Assembly: GCF_009664855.1 (NCBI RefSeq)
Contig: NZ_CP045928.1
Location: 5,795,319-5,859,318, forward strand
Length of the DNA: 64,000 nucleotides
Reading direction: 5' to 3'
Source: Flavobacterium sp. SLB02
Lineage (GTDB): Bacteria > Bacteroidota > Bacteroidia > Flavobacteriales > Flavobacteriaceae
Shown: positions 1 through 7,470 of the stretch, piece by piece
Numbering within the stretch: position 1 is the stretch's first letter
Layout of the letters: every line of letters starts with the position of its first letter
Made by a program: the position numbers and the translations under genes
The notes under the pieces: model-generated
The model's database searches: none
What the model saw: only the letters and a program-made list of their open reading frames with translations
What the model was told of the DNA's origin: nothing

Positions 1-2
1 TT

Positions 3-458
3 TCTGTTTTTACAATTGGTCACACATTGGCTTTATTGCTTTCGGTTTACGGAATCATTGCCATAAAAGTAAATACAGTCGAATTTTTAATTCCGATAAC
101 CATTTTAATAACGGCGGTTTTTAATCTTTTTACAGCAGGGAAAACCTCAAAGAGCGATGGATTGAATTTAGTGTTTTTTGTAACCTTGTTTTTCGGGATT
201 ATACACGGACTTGGATTCTCAAATTATTTCAAGACCATTTTAGGAGGATCACCTAGTTCAAAATTACTACCTTTAGGCGAGTTTGCGTTAGGAATCGAAG
301 CAGCTCAGTTAGTTGTAGTGTTTGTGGTACTAATTATATCCTATATTGTGCAAACCGTATTTCGTTTTTCAAAACGCGATTGGGCGCTGGTAATGTCGGC
401 TTTTATCATTGGGGTAGTAGTTCCAATGATTATCGAAAGCCCTATTTGGAACAGATAA
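3..458 (+). CDS. HupE/UreJ-family membrane protein, 5' truncated by window edge
   Basis: The reading frame is open from the first bases of the window, so the gene starts upstream and only its C-terminal ~151 residues are visible. The first visible residues read SVFTIGHTLALLLS, a Gly-His-rich transmembrane segment typical of HupE/UreJ-like proteins, whose relatives are linked to nickel or cobalt handling. A second His motif, FFGIIHGLGFSNYF, follows, with several hydrophobic helices and the end PIWNR. A TTG at 27 lies inside the conserved motif and is unlikely to be the start. It is followed after 5 bases by the deaminase gene, so the two are probably cotranscribed. The membrane-protein family is fairly clear; the substrate is not. 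Confidence 0.8.
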   Translation, partial: SVFTIGHTLALLLSVYGIIAIKVNTVEFLIPITILITAVFNLFTAGKTSKSDGLNLVFFVTLFFGIIHGLGFSNYFKTILGGSPSSKLLPLGEFALGIEAAQLVVVFVVLIISYIVQTVFRFSKRDWALVMSAFIIGVVVPMIIESPIWNR

Positions 459-463
459 AATAA

Positions 464-895
464 ATGGAAGAAAAAAAATTAAATAAATACGATAAAGCTT
501 ATTTGCGAATTGCGACAGAATGGGGAGCACTTTCCTATTGCAAACGAAAACAAGTAGGCGCCATTATCGTAAAAGACCGAATGATTATTTCTGATGGATA
601 CAACGGAACACCATCCGGTTTTGAAAATTGTTGCGAAGACGAAGACGGATTAACCCGTTGGGATGTTCTGCATGCCGAAGCAAATGCAATTTTGAAAGTA
701 GCAAGATCTACACAATCATGCGAAGGAGCCACTTTGTATATTACGCTTTCGCCTTGCAAAGAATGTAGCAAACTGATACATCAGTCAGGAATAAAAAGAG
801 TGGTATATCATAACGGATATCGCGATGATTCCGGAATTCAGTTTTTAATAAAAGCAGGTGTCGAAGTCGAACATATTCCTGTTTTAGAAGAGTAA
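464..895 (+). CDS. Deoxycytidylate deaminase-family protein (dCMP/cytidine deaminase fold)
   Basis: A 143-residue zinc-dependent deaminase, most likely converting dCMP to dUMP for thymidylate synthesis. Zinc and catalytic residues are visible as HAE (His70, Glu72) and PCKEC (Cys98, Cys101). The N-terminal region with AYLRIATEWG and VGAIIVKD also fits the dCMP deaminase/ComEB group. It has the usual length of that group. Its stop overlaps the next start as TAATG, so it is translationally coupled to the S41 protease. A related cytidine-deaminase role is possible; the dCMP assignment is from family resemblance. Confidence 0.87.
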   Translation: MEEKKLNKYDKAYLRIATEWGALSYCKRKQVGAIIVKDRMIISDGYNGTPSGFENCCEDEDGLTRWDVLHAEANAILKVARSTQSCEGATLYITLSPCKECSKLIHQSGIKRVVYHNGYRDDSGIQFLIKAGVEVEHIPVLEE

Positions 896-2472
896 TGAAA
901 CTTAACTCAAAATATTTGCCAATCATTATCGGAGCAACTTTTGCTCTTGGTATAGTCATCGGAAGCCTTACAAGTGCTCCCGTTGATGATCAGCTTTTGG
1001 CTAAAAATTACTCGAAAACCAAGCTGAATAAACTCATTGATTTTATCAATAACGAATATGTTGACAGCATCAATACAGATTCTATTGTCAATCTTACCGT
1101 AGATAATATTCTTTCAAAATTAGATCCGCATTCTGTTTATATTCCGCCAACTGAGCAAGCTGAAGTGGCTGAAAGTATGAAAGGTGATTTCGTGGGAATC
1201 GGGATTAATTTTTATATGTATAAAGATTCTGTTGCGATTATAAAGCCTGTCGAAAACGGACCTTCGGCAAAAGCCGGATTAAAATCGGGAGATAGAATTC
1301 TATTTGCAGGAAAAACGAAATTATATGGCAGAAGATTGCCATCAGACAGTTTGTTTTCGAAATTAAAAGGAATAAAAGGTTCTGAAATTGAATTGACCGT
1401 TTTTAGAAAATCAGAACAAAAGAAACTTAAATTTAAAGTAAAAAGAGATATTATCCCTATAAAAAGTGTTGATGCTTCTTTATTGTTGGATAATAAAACA
1501 GGTTATATAAAAATTAACCGTTTTGCCGAAACTACTTTTAACGAATTCAAAACCGGTTTAACCAGATTAAAACAAAACGGGATTGAATCACTTATCATTG
1601 ACCTTCGTGATAATGGCGGTGGTTATATGGAAGAAGCGATTGCAATTGCGGATGAATTCCTAAAAGACAAACAGCTGATTGTTTTTACAAAAAATAAAAA
1701 CGGAACCACCGAAAAAACTTTTGCTACAAAAGCAGGAAGTTTTGAAACCGGAAAAGTTTATGTTTTAATTAATGAAAATAGCGCCTCAGCAAGCGAAATC
1801 CTGGCCGGAGCAATTCAGGATAGTGATCGAGGAACGATTGTAGGTCGTCGTTCTTTTGGTAAAGGATTGGTGCAGCGTGAAATGGATTTCAACGACGGAT
1901 CTGCTGTAAGATTAACCGTGGCGAGATATTATACACCAACGGGAAGATCGATTCAGAAACCGTATAAAAAAGGAAACGAAGAATATTATAAAGAATCAGA
2001 ATCGCGTATAAAATCAGGTGAACTTTATGCAAAAGACAGCATAAAAGTAGCGGATTCTCTAAAATTTAAAACTCCAAAAGGTAAAATTGTTTATGGCGGC
2101 GGCGGAATTGTTCCCGACGTTTTTGTACCAATTGAAGCCGAACACGGAAATGAAAATGTGGCGTATTTAATGCAAACCGGAATCGTGGGGCACTTTGTTT
2201 TTGAAGAATTAGACAAAAACAGAGATGCTTTTGCCGGACTTCATTTTAATGAATTTTTGGCTAAGATGAAAAGCTCTGATGCTTATTTTAGAAAGTTCAG
2301 AAATTATATTTTAATGACAGGCTTAGATCTGAAATTAGATAAAACTAAAGCTTTGGTAAACCGTTACATTACCGCAGAGTTTGCCCGACAATTGTACGGC
2401 GAATTGTATTATTATGATGTTATTTTAAAAGACGATGCCATGATAAAAGCCGTTTTGAATCCGAAAAAGTAA
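895..2472 (+). CDS. S41-family C-terminal processing protease (CtpA/Prc-like)
   Basis: A 525-residue exported or membrane-anchored serine protease. An N-terminal hydrophobic segment (residues ~8-25) is followed by a short helical region, a PDZ domain (~98-180, with GIGINF and KAGLKSGDRI) and the S41 catalytic domain. The Ser-Lys dyad is seen as NENSASASE (probably Ser298) and FGKG (Lys323). The C-terminal ~130 residues are a helical extension common in Bacteroidota members. Such enzymes trim C-termini of periplasmic proteins. The ATG overlaps the stop of the deaminase gene by one base. Family is clear; targets are unknown. Confidence 0.92.
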   Translation: MKLNSKYLPIIIGATFALGIVIGSLTSAPVDDQLLAKNYSKTKLNKLIDFINNEYVDSINTDSIVNLTVDNILSKLDPHSVYIPPTEQAEVAESMKGDFVGIGINFYMYKDSVAIIKPVENGPSAKAGLKSGDRILFAGKTKLYGRRLPSDSLFSKLKGIKGSEIELTVFRKSEQKKLKFKVKRDIIPIKSVDASLLLDNKTGYIKINRFAETTFNEFKTGLTRLKQNGIESLIIDLRDNGGGYMEEAIAIADEFLKDKQLIVFTKNKNGTTEKTFATKAGSFETGKVYVLINENSASASEILAGAIQDSDRGTIVGRRSFGKGLVQREMDFNDGSAVRLTVARYYTPTGRSIQKPYKKGNEEYYKESESRIKSGELYAKDSIKVADSLKFKTPKGKIVYGGGGIVPDVFVPIEAEHGNENVAYLMQTGIVGHFVFEELDKNRDAFAGLHFNEFLAKMKSSDAYFRKFRNYILMTGLDLKLDKTKALVNRYITAEFARQLYGELYYYDVILKDDAMIKAVLNPKK

Positions 2473-2491
2473 TCCTTAAATTTTGTATCAG

Positions 2492-2857
2492 ATGAAAATA
2501 GAAACTATTGTAAATGCTGAAATCGAACTTTTAACGGTAATTAAAACTGCCGATGTTGCAGCGTTGGATAAATTATTGCACGATGATTTACTTTTTAATT
2601 TATCGGACGGACAAACCATCACAAAAGAATTTGATTTAGAAACGTATCGCTCAGGCAAAGTGAAAATCGAAACATTAGAAGCTGCAGATCAAATTATTAA
2701 TATAATTGAGGATACGGCAGTAGTTAGCGTCATCATTTTATTAAAAGGCACTTATGATAATAATCCCATTGCTAATTCGTTTCGTTATATAAGAGTCTGG
2801 AAACAATTCGGCGAAAGCCTAAAAGTAATAGCAGGAAGTTGCGTTGCGCTACAATAA
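2492..2857 (+). CDS. Nuclear transport factor 2 / DUF4440-like protein
   Basis: A 121-residue soluble protein resembling the SnoaL/NTF2-like DUF4440 group: it opens with a helix (EIELLTVIKTADVAALDKLLHDDLLFNLSDG, positions 2510-2602) and continues with strands ending in WKQFGESLKVIAGSC. I chose the ATG at 2492 rather than the TTG at 2483, because the ATG gives the usual family N-terminus. It lies 19 bases after the protease. No catalytic residues can be assigned; members range from enzymes to binding proteins. Confidence 0.72.
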   Translation: MKIETIVNAEIELLTVIKTADVAALDKLLHDDLLFNLSDGQTITKEFDLETYRSGKVKIETLEAADQIINIIEDTAVVSVIILLKGTYDNNPIANSFRYIRVWKQFGESLKVIAGSCVALQ

Positions 2858-2933
2858 AATAATAATAATTTTTTAAAATATAATGTAATAAGTTTCACTT
2901 ATAAAGAGCGAGATTTACATTTAAAATATAAAC

Positions 2934-3245
2934 ATGAAAAATCTAAAAAGAATAAGTTTCTTAATATTACTAACGACTTTTGTAATTTCTTGCGCGTGTA
3001 TGAAAGATAAAAATACCATTTCAGGAAAAGTCGAATCTATAGAAAACGGAAAAGACGGCTACACAGCCAAAATCAATACTGATAAAAATGAGGTTTATTT
3101 TGCGACTGTAAGCATTGTAAATGTTGGAGGGCCACAAAACTACAAAAGGTTTAAAGAAGGCGATGAGGTATCAGTAAAAGGAGAAATCTGGAAAACAGAT
3201 ACTGAAAAACATATCACAGTAAAAGAAATTGTTTCGGTTAAGTAA
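2934..3245 (+). CDS. Small lipoprotein, function unknown
   Basis: A 103-residue protein with a lipoprotein-type signal (hydrophobic LILLTTFVIS followed by Cys-Ala-Cys), so it is probably anchored to a membrane in the periplasm or at the surface. The mature part is strand-rich with GKVESIENGKDGYTAKI and FKEGDEVSVKGEIW, which suggests an OB-fold-like small beta barrel, as in short exported nucleic-acid-or-ligand-binding-type domains. That fold is an inference. I do not recognise a named family. Confidence 0.65.
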   Translation: MKNLKRISFLILLTTFVISCACMKDKNTISGKVESIENGKDGYTAKINTDKNEVYFATVSIVNVGGPQNYKRFKEGDEVSVKGEIWKTDTEKHITVKEIVSVK

Positions 3246-3260
3246 GATCTGAAACATTAA

Positions 3261-3504
3261 AATTTTTAAACCATTAAGATATTAAGTTATTAAGCTTGAT
3301 TCTTGATGGTTTTTCTTTTTTAGAACGTAAGACTTGAAATGATAAAATTTTTAAACCATTAAGATATTAAGTTTATTAAGTCTCAAAGCTTAATTTTGGT
3401 AATCTCTTAATGGTTCAATATATAAAAACTTATGTTTTAGATTTCGTTTGTAAAGGACTAAATTTATTTCAGCCAAAACTTAATTTTCTTAATATCTTAA
3501 TGGT
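3261..3504. repeat. Intergenic 28-bp direct repeat with an inverted copy
   Basis: The gap after the small lipoprotein holds two identical 28-bp units at 3261-3288 and 3346-3373, each containing ACCATTAAGATATTAAG. A 17-bp inverted copy, CTTAATATCTTAATGGT, lies at 3488-3504. The outer and inverted copies could pair in RNA and may help end transcription between the converging genes. No gene is visible here. Confidence 0.75.
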
Positions 3505-3519
3505 AAAAATAAAAAAAAA

Positions 3520-4125
3520 CTATCGAATGCTATCGTGCGAATGAGTTTGCACGCCGTTATTCCATAAAGTAAGAATATCTGTGGCGACAGCAGCGCCACT
3601 TCCGGCAGCAATTGCCAATTGACTTCTCCAGCCTGCTAAAGTTCCAATGACATAAATACCGTCGGTTACTTTATGATCGTCGTTTTTAAGCTGAATACGT
3701 TGTTTTTCGGGTAATGCTTTTTTGTGAGATTCTACATATTGTGTCAAACCTTCGATGTCAAAAGTATTGGCAGAACCAATCCCAACAACGATATTTTTTG
3801 TTTGGTATGAGTTTTTGTTTGTAGTAACCGTGAATTCAGGATATGAGCCTTCTACTTTAATTACCTTTTCATTTGCAATCTGGGTAATATGCGGATACGT
3901 TGTCGCTAAATCCTGTGTACTTTCTTCTAGTAACTCAGAACCTAGTTTGCCTGGTGTTATGCCGTAAGCATTGTAGAAAATTGCTTCTTGTAACGAAGAA
4001 TTTTTTTGATGTGTAAAAATTCCGATTTTTTTATCGGTAACAAAAGCTTTGTTTTTGGCTGAGCCTAAAACAAGGGCACAAGACATGCCTGACACTCCTC
4101 CGCCAATAATTAAAACGTCAAACAT
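3520..4125 (-). CDS. FAD-dependent pyridine nucleotide-disulfide oxidoreductase-like protein (short)
   Basis: A 201-residue flavoprotein starting MFDVLIIGGGVSGMSCA, a dinucleotide-binding GxGxxG fold. Near the end, DGIYVIGTLAGWRSQLAIAAGSGAAVA is the second FAD-contacting segment of thioredoxin-reductase-like proteins. It is far shorter than thioredoxin reductase (~310): the NADPH domain and the redox CxxC pair are missing, so it is not a standard disulfide reductase. Both ends of the FAD domain are intact, so the size looks natural rather than truncated. It starts one base after the upstream 66-residue membrane protein and is probably cotranscribed with it. Confidence 0.75.
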   Translation of the reverse strand: MFDVLIIGGGVSGMSCALVLGSAKNKAFVTDKKIGIFTHQKNSSLQEAIFYNAYGITPGKLGSELLEESTQDLATTYPHITQIANEKVIKVEGSYPEFTVTTNKNSYQTKNIVVGIGSANTFDIEGLTQYVESHKKALPEKQRIQLKNDDHKVTDGIYVIGTLAGWRSQLAIAAGSGAAVATDILTLWNNGVQTHSHDSIR

Positions 4126-4126
4126 A

Positions 4127-4327
4127 TTATCGTCCGTTTGTTTTCTCTTCGATTCTTTTAGAAATTCTAAAGATTAAAAGAATCAAAACGGCACAAAATG
4201 AAGCTGCAATTCCAATAAAAGCAACTACACTGTCTCCCTGAAAAGGATTTTTAAAGTCTAGCAACGTAATATTAAATACAATTAAAGCTAATGCTAAAAG
4301 CACTAAGATTGAAGTGAAAATTTTCAT
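4127..4327 (-). CDS. Small two-helix membrane protein
   Basis: A 66-residue protein with two predicted transmembrane segments (ILVLLALALIVFNITLL and VVAFIGIAASFCAVLILLIF) and a basic, polar C-terminal tail (RISKRIEEKTNGR). Its stop lies one base before the start of the short flavoprotein, so they form a two-gene minus-strand unit. The family is not recognised beyond small conserved Flavobacteriia membrane proteins. Confidence 0.7.
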   Translation of the reverse strand: MKIFTSILVLLALALIVFNITLLDFKNPFQGDSVVAFIGIAASFCAVLILLIFRISKRIEEKTNGR

Positions 4328-4434
4328 AATGGTTGTTTGTTTGCCTAAAATAATAAAGTAAAACTCTTTGACCTAAAAAATGTCCTAAAGTTGTATTTTA
4401 GAAATTTTATGGGGTAAATTTATAAAAATAATTG

Positions 4435-5013
4435 TTAGACGAACAAACCTTTAACATTAGCAGCAAATAATTTAACAGCAATCGCTAAAAGTATCACTCC
4501 AAATGTCTTACGAACCACGCCAAGTCCGTTTTCTCCTAATAAAGTTTCTATTTTCTTAGAAGATTTTAAAACGATGTAAACCAATATGATATTGAGTAAA
4601 ATAGCAATAATAATATTAATGGTGTGAAATTGAGATCGTAACGATAATAAAGTGGTCATTGTTCCTGCTCCGGCAATTAACGGAAACGCCAATGGAACAA
4701 TAGAAGCCGATCCCGGTTCTTCGTCACGATAGATTCTGATTCCTAAAATCATCTCTAAAGCCAGGAAGAATAATACAAAAGAACCCGCAACGGCAAACGA
4801 ATGCACATCGATACCTATAAGACTCAGGAAACCTTCTCCAACAAAAAGAAACACAATCATAATAAGTCCTGCAACAATCGAAGCTTTCTCAGATTCGATA
4901 TGTCCAACTTTAGATCTTAAATTCACAATAATAGGAATTGATCCCACGATATCGATAACCGCAAAAAGTACCATCCCAACAGTAATTATTTCTTTAAAGT
5001 CGATTTCTAGCAT
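4435..5013 (-). CDS. MarC-family integral membrane protein
   Basis: A 192-residue protein with about six transmembrane helices, of the MarC/YhgN family (called NAAT transporters in some databases). Recognisable segments are VGMVLFAVIDIVGSIPIIV near the start, then AFPLIAGAGTMTTLLSLRSQF in the middle and a hydrophobic end. The length is normal for the family. The original proposal that MarC confers drug resistance has not held up, so the substrate is open. It is a single gene reading away from the repeat-rich gap to its right. Confidence 0.9.
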   Translation of the reverse strand: MLEIDFKEIITVGMVLFAVIDIVGSIPIIVNLRSKVGHIESEKASIVAGLIMIVFLFVGEGFLSLIGIDVHSFAVAGSFVLFFLALEMILGIRIYRDEEPGSASIVPLAFPLIAGAGTMTTLLSLRSQFHTINIIIAILLNIILVYIVLKSSKKIETLLGENGLGVVRKTFGVILLAIAVKLFAANVKGLFV

Positions 5014-5147
5014 ATTACTTTGATTTTAAGCGTTTAAAATTTTTGCAAAGGTAGATAATAAAGGTAGGTGTTTTTTTAATACGATGTATTTTTGTTATAA
5101 AAACACGTTTTGATTGTTGAAAAAGTGATATTTGTAACAAAAGATAA

Positions 5148-5252
5148 TTTAACCGTAAAGATTCGCAAAGATTTACGTAAAGTACGCAAGGGATAAAAAG
5201 TGATAAAGCTTTGCGAATCTTTGCGTAAATCTTTGCGTGCCTTGCGGTTAAA
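5148..5252. repeat. Imperfect inverted repeat with CGCAAAGATTTACG core
   Basis: An intergenic element of about 105 bp. TTTAACCG at 5148-5155 pairs with CGGTTAAA at 5245-5252, and the interior holds imperfect complementary copies of CGCAAAGATTTACG. The words resemble those of other intergenic repeats in this window (42.6 and 35.5 kb). It lies between divergent genes, just upstream of the promoter at 5284. Confidence 0.75.
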
Positions 5253-5283
5253 TATTAAGAGTGTTTTATCTGTTTTCTTTGTC

Positions 5284-5291
5284 TATCTTTG
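5284..5291 (+). promoter_or_regulatory. Bacteroidota -7 box TATCTTTG
   Basis: A perfect match to TAnnTTTG lies 30 bases upstream of the chosen ATG at 5321, followed by GCACTTTATA, nearly the same context as the queE promoter at 59255. The -33 region is weak (a T-run near 5264). The position supports the ATG at 5321 rather than a start further left. Confidence 0.65.
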
Positions 5292-5320
5292 CACTTTATA
5301 AATTTCAGTATTTTAGTATC

Positions 5321-5890
5321 ATGTTTCAATTAGGAAAAACAATTATTTCAGAAGATATTCTTGAAAAAGAATTTGTGTGCAACTTGTCAGCTTGTAAAGG
5401 AGCTTGCTGTGTTGACGGAGATGCCGGTGCGCCTTTGAGTGAAGCTGAAACTAAAATCATGGAAGAGATTTACCCTAGAGTTAAACCATTTTTACGCAAA
5501 GAAGGAATTGCTGCTATCGAAGCGCAAGGGACTTGGGTAAAGGGAACAGATGGAGATCTTGAAACACCATTAATCGATGAAAAAGATTGTGCTTACGTTA
5601 TTTTTGACGGAAAAACAGCTCTTTGCGGAATCGAGCAAGCCTATAACCAAGGAATCGTAGACTGGAAAAAACCGGTTTCTTGTCATTTATACCCAATTCG
5701 TGTAAAAGACTTTACGGAATTTGCTGCAGTCAATTATGATAAATGGGATATTTGCGATGATGCCTGTTCTTTAGGTAAAGAACTCGAAGTTCCTGTTTAT
5801 AAATTTGTCAAAGAAGCATTAATTCGCCGTTTTGGTCAAGATTGGTATTTGGAGCTTGAAAAAGTGGCCGAAGAGCTTAAAAAATCTTAA
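5321..5890 (+). CDS. DUF3109-family Cys-rich protein
   Basis: A 189-residue protein of the DUF3109 family. Its conserved cysteines are CNLSACKGACC near the N-terminus, then CAY, CGI, SCHLYPIR and ICDDACSLG. The Cys arrangement suggests a metal or iron-sulfur centre like the distantly similar YkgJ-type proteins, but the function is unproven. An upstream in-frame GTG at 5261 would overlap the promoter; the ATG at 5321 follows a clear -7 box and gives the family's normal length. Confidence 0.85.
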   Translation: MFQLGKTIISEDILEKEFVCNLSACKGACCVDGDAGAPLSEAETKIMEEIYPRVKPFLRKEGIAAIEAQGTWVKGTDGDLETPLIDEKDCAYVIFDGKTALCGIEQAYNQGIVDWKKPVSCHLYPIRVKDFTEFAAVNYDKWDICDDACSLGKELEVPVYKFVKEALIRRFGQDWYLELEKVAEELKKS

Positions 5891-6226
5891 AAATCCAAGC
5901 GCTCTAGTTACTGCTTTTGGGTGATATATTTTAACTCAAAAAATATAGTTTTAACTCAAAAAAAAACTTTTAAAAACAATTCAAAATTTCTTGCTTTTTA
6001 TGATAAAAAGTCTATATTTTACGGGCTTTTAGGTCGTTTATTCGTTTTTAAAACATTCATTTACAGTAAATTAATTATTGTCTGAAAAATATCTCATTTT
6101 TTTCCCTTTGTTAAAAACTACGTCGAATTGTGAATAAGTTTGGCTTTCTTTTTTAGCGATAATTGACAATCTTTGTAGTCTATTGAATTAGTAAAAATTC
6201 AGTACAAAAATTAAATAAAAATTACC
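5891..6226. other. Long 5' region of nrdB with a short direct repeat
   Basis: No gene is visible. TTTTAACTCAAAAAA occurs twice at 5929-5943 and 5949-5963. Nearer the gene, TTTG (6139-6142) and AATCTTTG (6168-6175) form an imperfect promoter-like pair with spacing (25) longer than usual. I looked for and did not see a canonical NrdR box. Confidence 0.5.
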
Positions 6227-7204
6227 ATGTCACAAGTCGAGCCAATATTACAAGAAAATAAAAATCGTTTCGTTATTTTTCCTATCAAACATCATGATAT
6301 TTGGGAATGGTATAAGAAAATGGAGGCTAGTTTCTGGACTGCTGAAGAAATCGATTTACACCAGGACTTGACAGATTGGAACAATAAACTTAGTGACGAC
6401 GAAAGATATTTCATTAAACACATATTGGCATTCTTTGCTGCCTCTGACGGAATTGTAAATGAAAACCTTGCTGAGAACTTTGTAAACGAAGTGCAGTATG
6501 CTGAGGCGAAGTTTTTCTATGGTTTCCAGATCATGATGGAAAACATTCACAGCGAAACTTACTCTTTATTAATTGACACTTACGTGAAAGATGAAGCGGA
6601 GAAAGCAGAATTGTTTAATGCATTAGAAGTTTTTCCTGCAATTAAGAAAAAAGCAGACTGGGCTTTAAAGTGGATTGAATCTGATTCGTTCGCCGAAAGA
6701 CTAATTGCTTTTGCCGCAGTTGAAGGAATTTTCTTTTCAGGTGCTTTCTGTTCTATTTATTGGTTGAAAAAACGTGGTTTAATGCCAGGTTTAACTTTTT
6801 CTAACGAGTTGATTTCCCGTGACGAAGGTGTACACTGTGACTTTGCAGTGCACTTACACAATCATCACCTGATCAACAAAGTGCCAAAAGACAGAATTAA
6901 AGAAATCATTGTTGATGCCTTAGATATCGAAAGAGAATTTGTTACAGAATCACTTCCGGTGAGTTTAATAGGTATGAATGCTGCTTTAATGACGCAATAC
7001 TTAGAATTTGTTGCCGATAGATTATTAGTAGAATTAGGTTGCGAGCGTGTATATGGGTCAGCGAATCCGTTTGACTTCATGGACATGATCTCACTTCAGG
7101 GAAAAACCAATTTCTTTGAAAAACGTGTTGCCGAGTATCAAAAATCAGGTGTGATGAACACCGATAGTGATGCTCAGAAAATTTCATTCGATGCAGATTT
7201 TTAG
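6227..7204 (+). CDS. nrdB: Ribonucleoside-diphosphate reductase class Ia, small (radical) subunit
   Basis: A 325-residue R2 protein that carries the diiron-tyrosyl radical needed by NrdA for making deoxyribonucleotides. The iron ligands can be read as Asp74 (AASDGIVNEN), Glu105 and His108 (MENIHSE), Glu166 (AVEGIFF), and Glu200 and His203 (RDEGVH). The radical tyrosine is Tyr112 in SETYSLLI. These motifs are closer to the eukaryotic-type R2 than to the E. coli type, a usual feature in Flavobacteriia. The gene precedes nrdA by 266 bases on the same strand. Confidence 0.97.
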   Translation: MSQVEPILQENKNRFVIFPIKHHDIWEWYKKMEASFWTAEEIDLHQDLTDWNNKLSDDERYFIKHILAFFAASDGIVNENLAENFVNEVQYAEAKFFYGFQIMMENIHSETYSLLIDTYVKDEAEKAELFNALEVFPAIKKKADWALKWIESDSFAERLIAFAAVEGIFFSGAFCSIYWLKKRGLMPGLTFSNELISRDEGVHCDFAVHLHNHHLINKVPKDRIKEIIVDALDIEREFVTESLPVSLIGMNAALMTQYLEFVADRLLVELGCERVYGSANPFDFMDMISLQGKTNFFEKRVAEYQKSGVMNTDSDAQKISFDADF

Positions 7205-7275
7205 ACAACAAAAATAATTTTGGCGTTACCTCGAAACGCTAAAAAGAATAAAATTTTATAACAGAACATTTTTCG

Positions 7276-7434
7276 ATTGAATCTCTTTCCCAAATCGCAG
7301 ATTCAATAACAATTTTTAATGCCTTTTCGGTCTATTTTTTAGGCTGGAACAGATAACTATTGAGAATCCTGCAATTCTCAAAAAATAATTTAAAAACACG
7401 CAATGTTTAAGCACTGGGAATCGTTATTCCAGTG
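7276..7434 (+). promoter_or_regulatory. nrdB-nrdA intergenic leader with three consecutive hairpins
   Basis: The gap upstream of nrdA contains three separate inverted repeats. They are ATTGAATCT/AGATTCAAT (7276-7284 with 7299-7307, 9 bp), TTGAGAAT/ATTCTCAA (7360-7367 with 7374-7381, 8 bp, loop of six) and CACTGGGAAT/ATTCCAGTG (7412-7421 with 7426-7434, one bulge). The last is followed by a T-rich stretch and ends 36 bases before the nrdA ATG. Such a series could modulate the ratio of nrdA to nrdB message by termination or processing; that role is an inference. Confidence 0.6.
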
Positions 7435-7470
7435 TCTTTCATTTTTTCAATAACTAAAATTAGTAAGCTT

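Noticed and set aside
3261..3504. CRISPR-like array in the repeats of this gap
   Set aside because: Only two direct copies with unequal spacing and one inverted copy, no Cas genes, so it is an ordinary intergenic repeat.
6100..6226. A possible NrdR operator or a standard promoter before nrdB
   Set aside because: No ACAC-ATAT-type palindrome was seen, and the TTTG / AATCTTTG pair has 25-base spacing and lacks the T of TAnnTTTG, so it is noted only as promoter-like.
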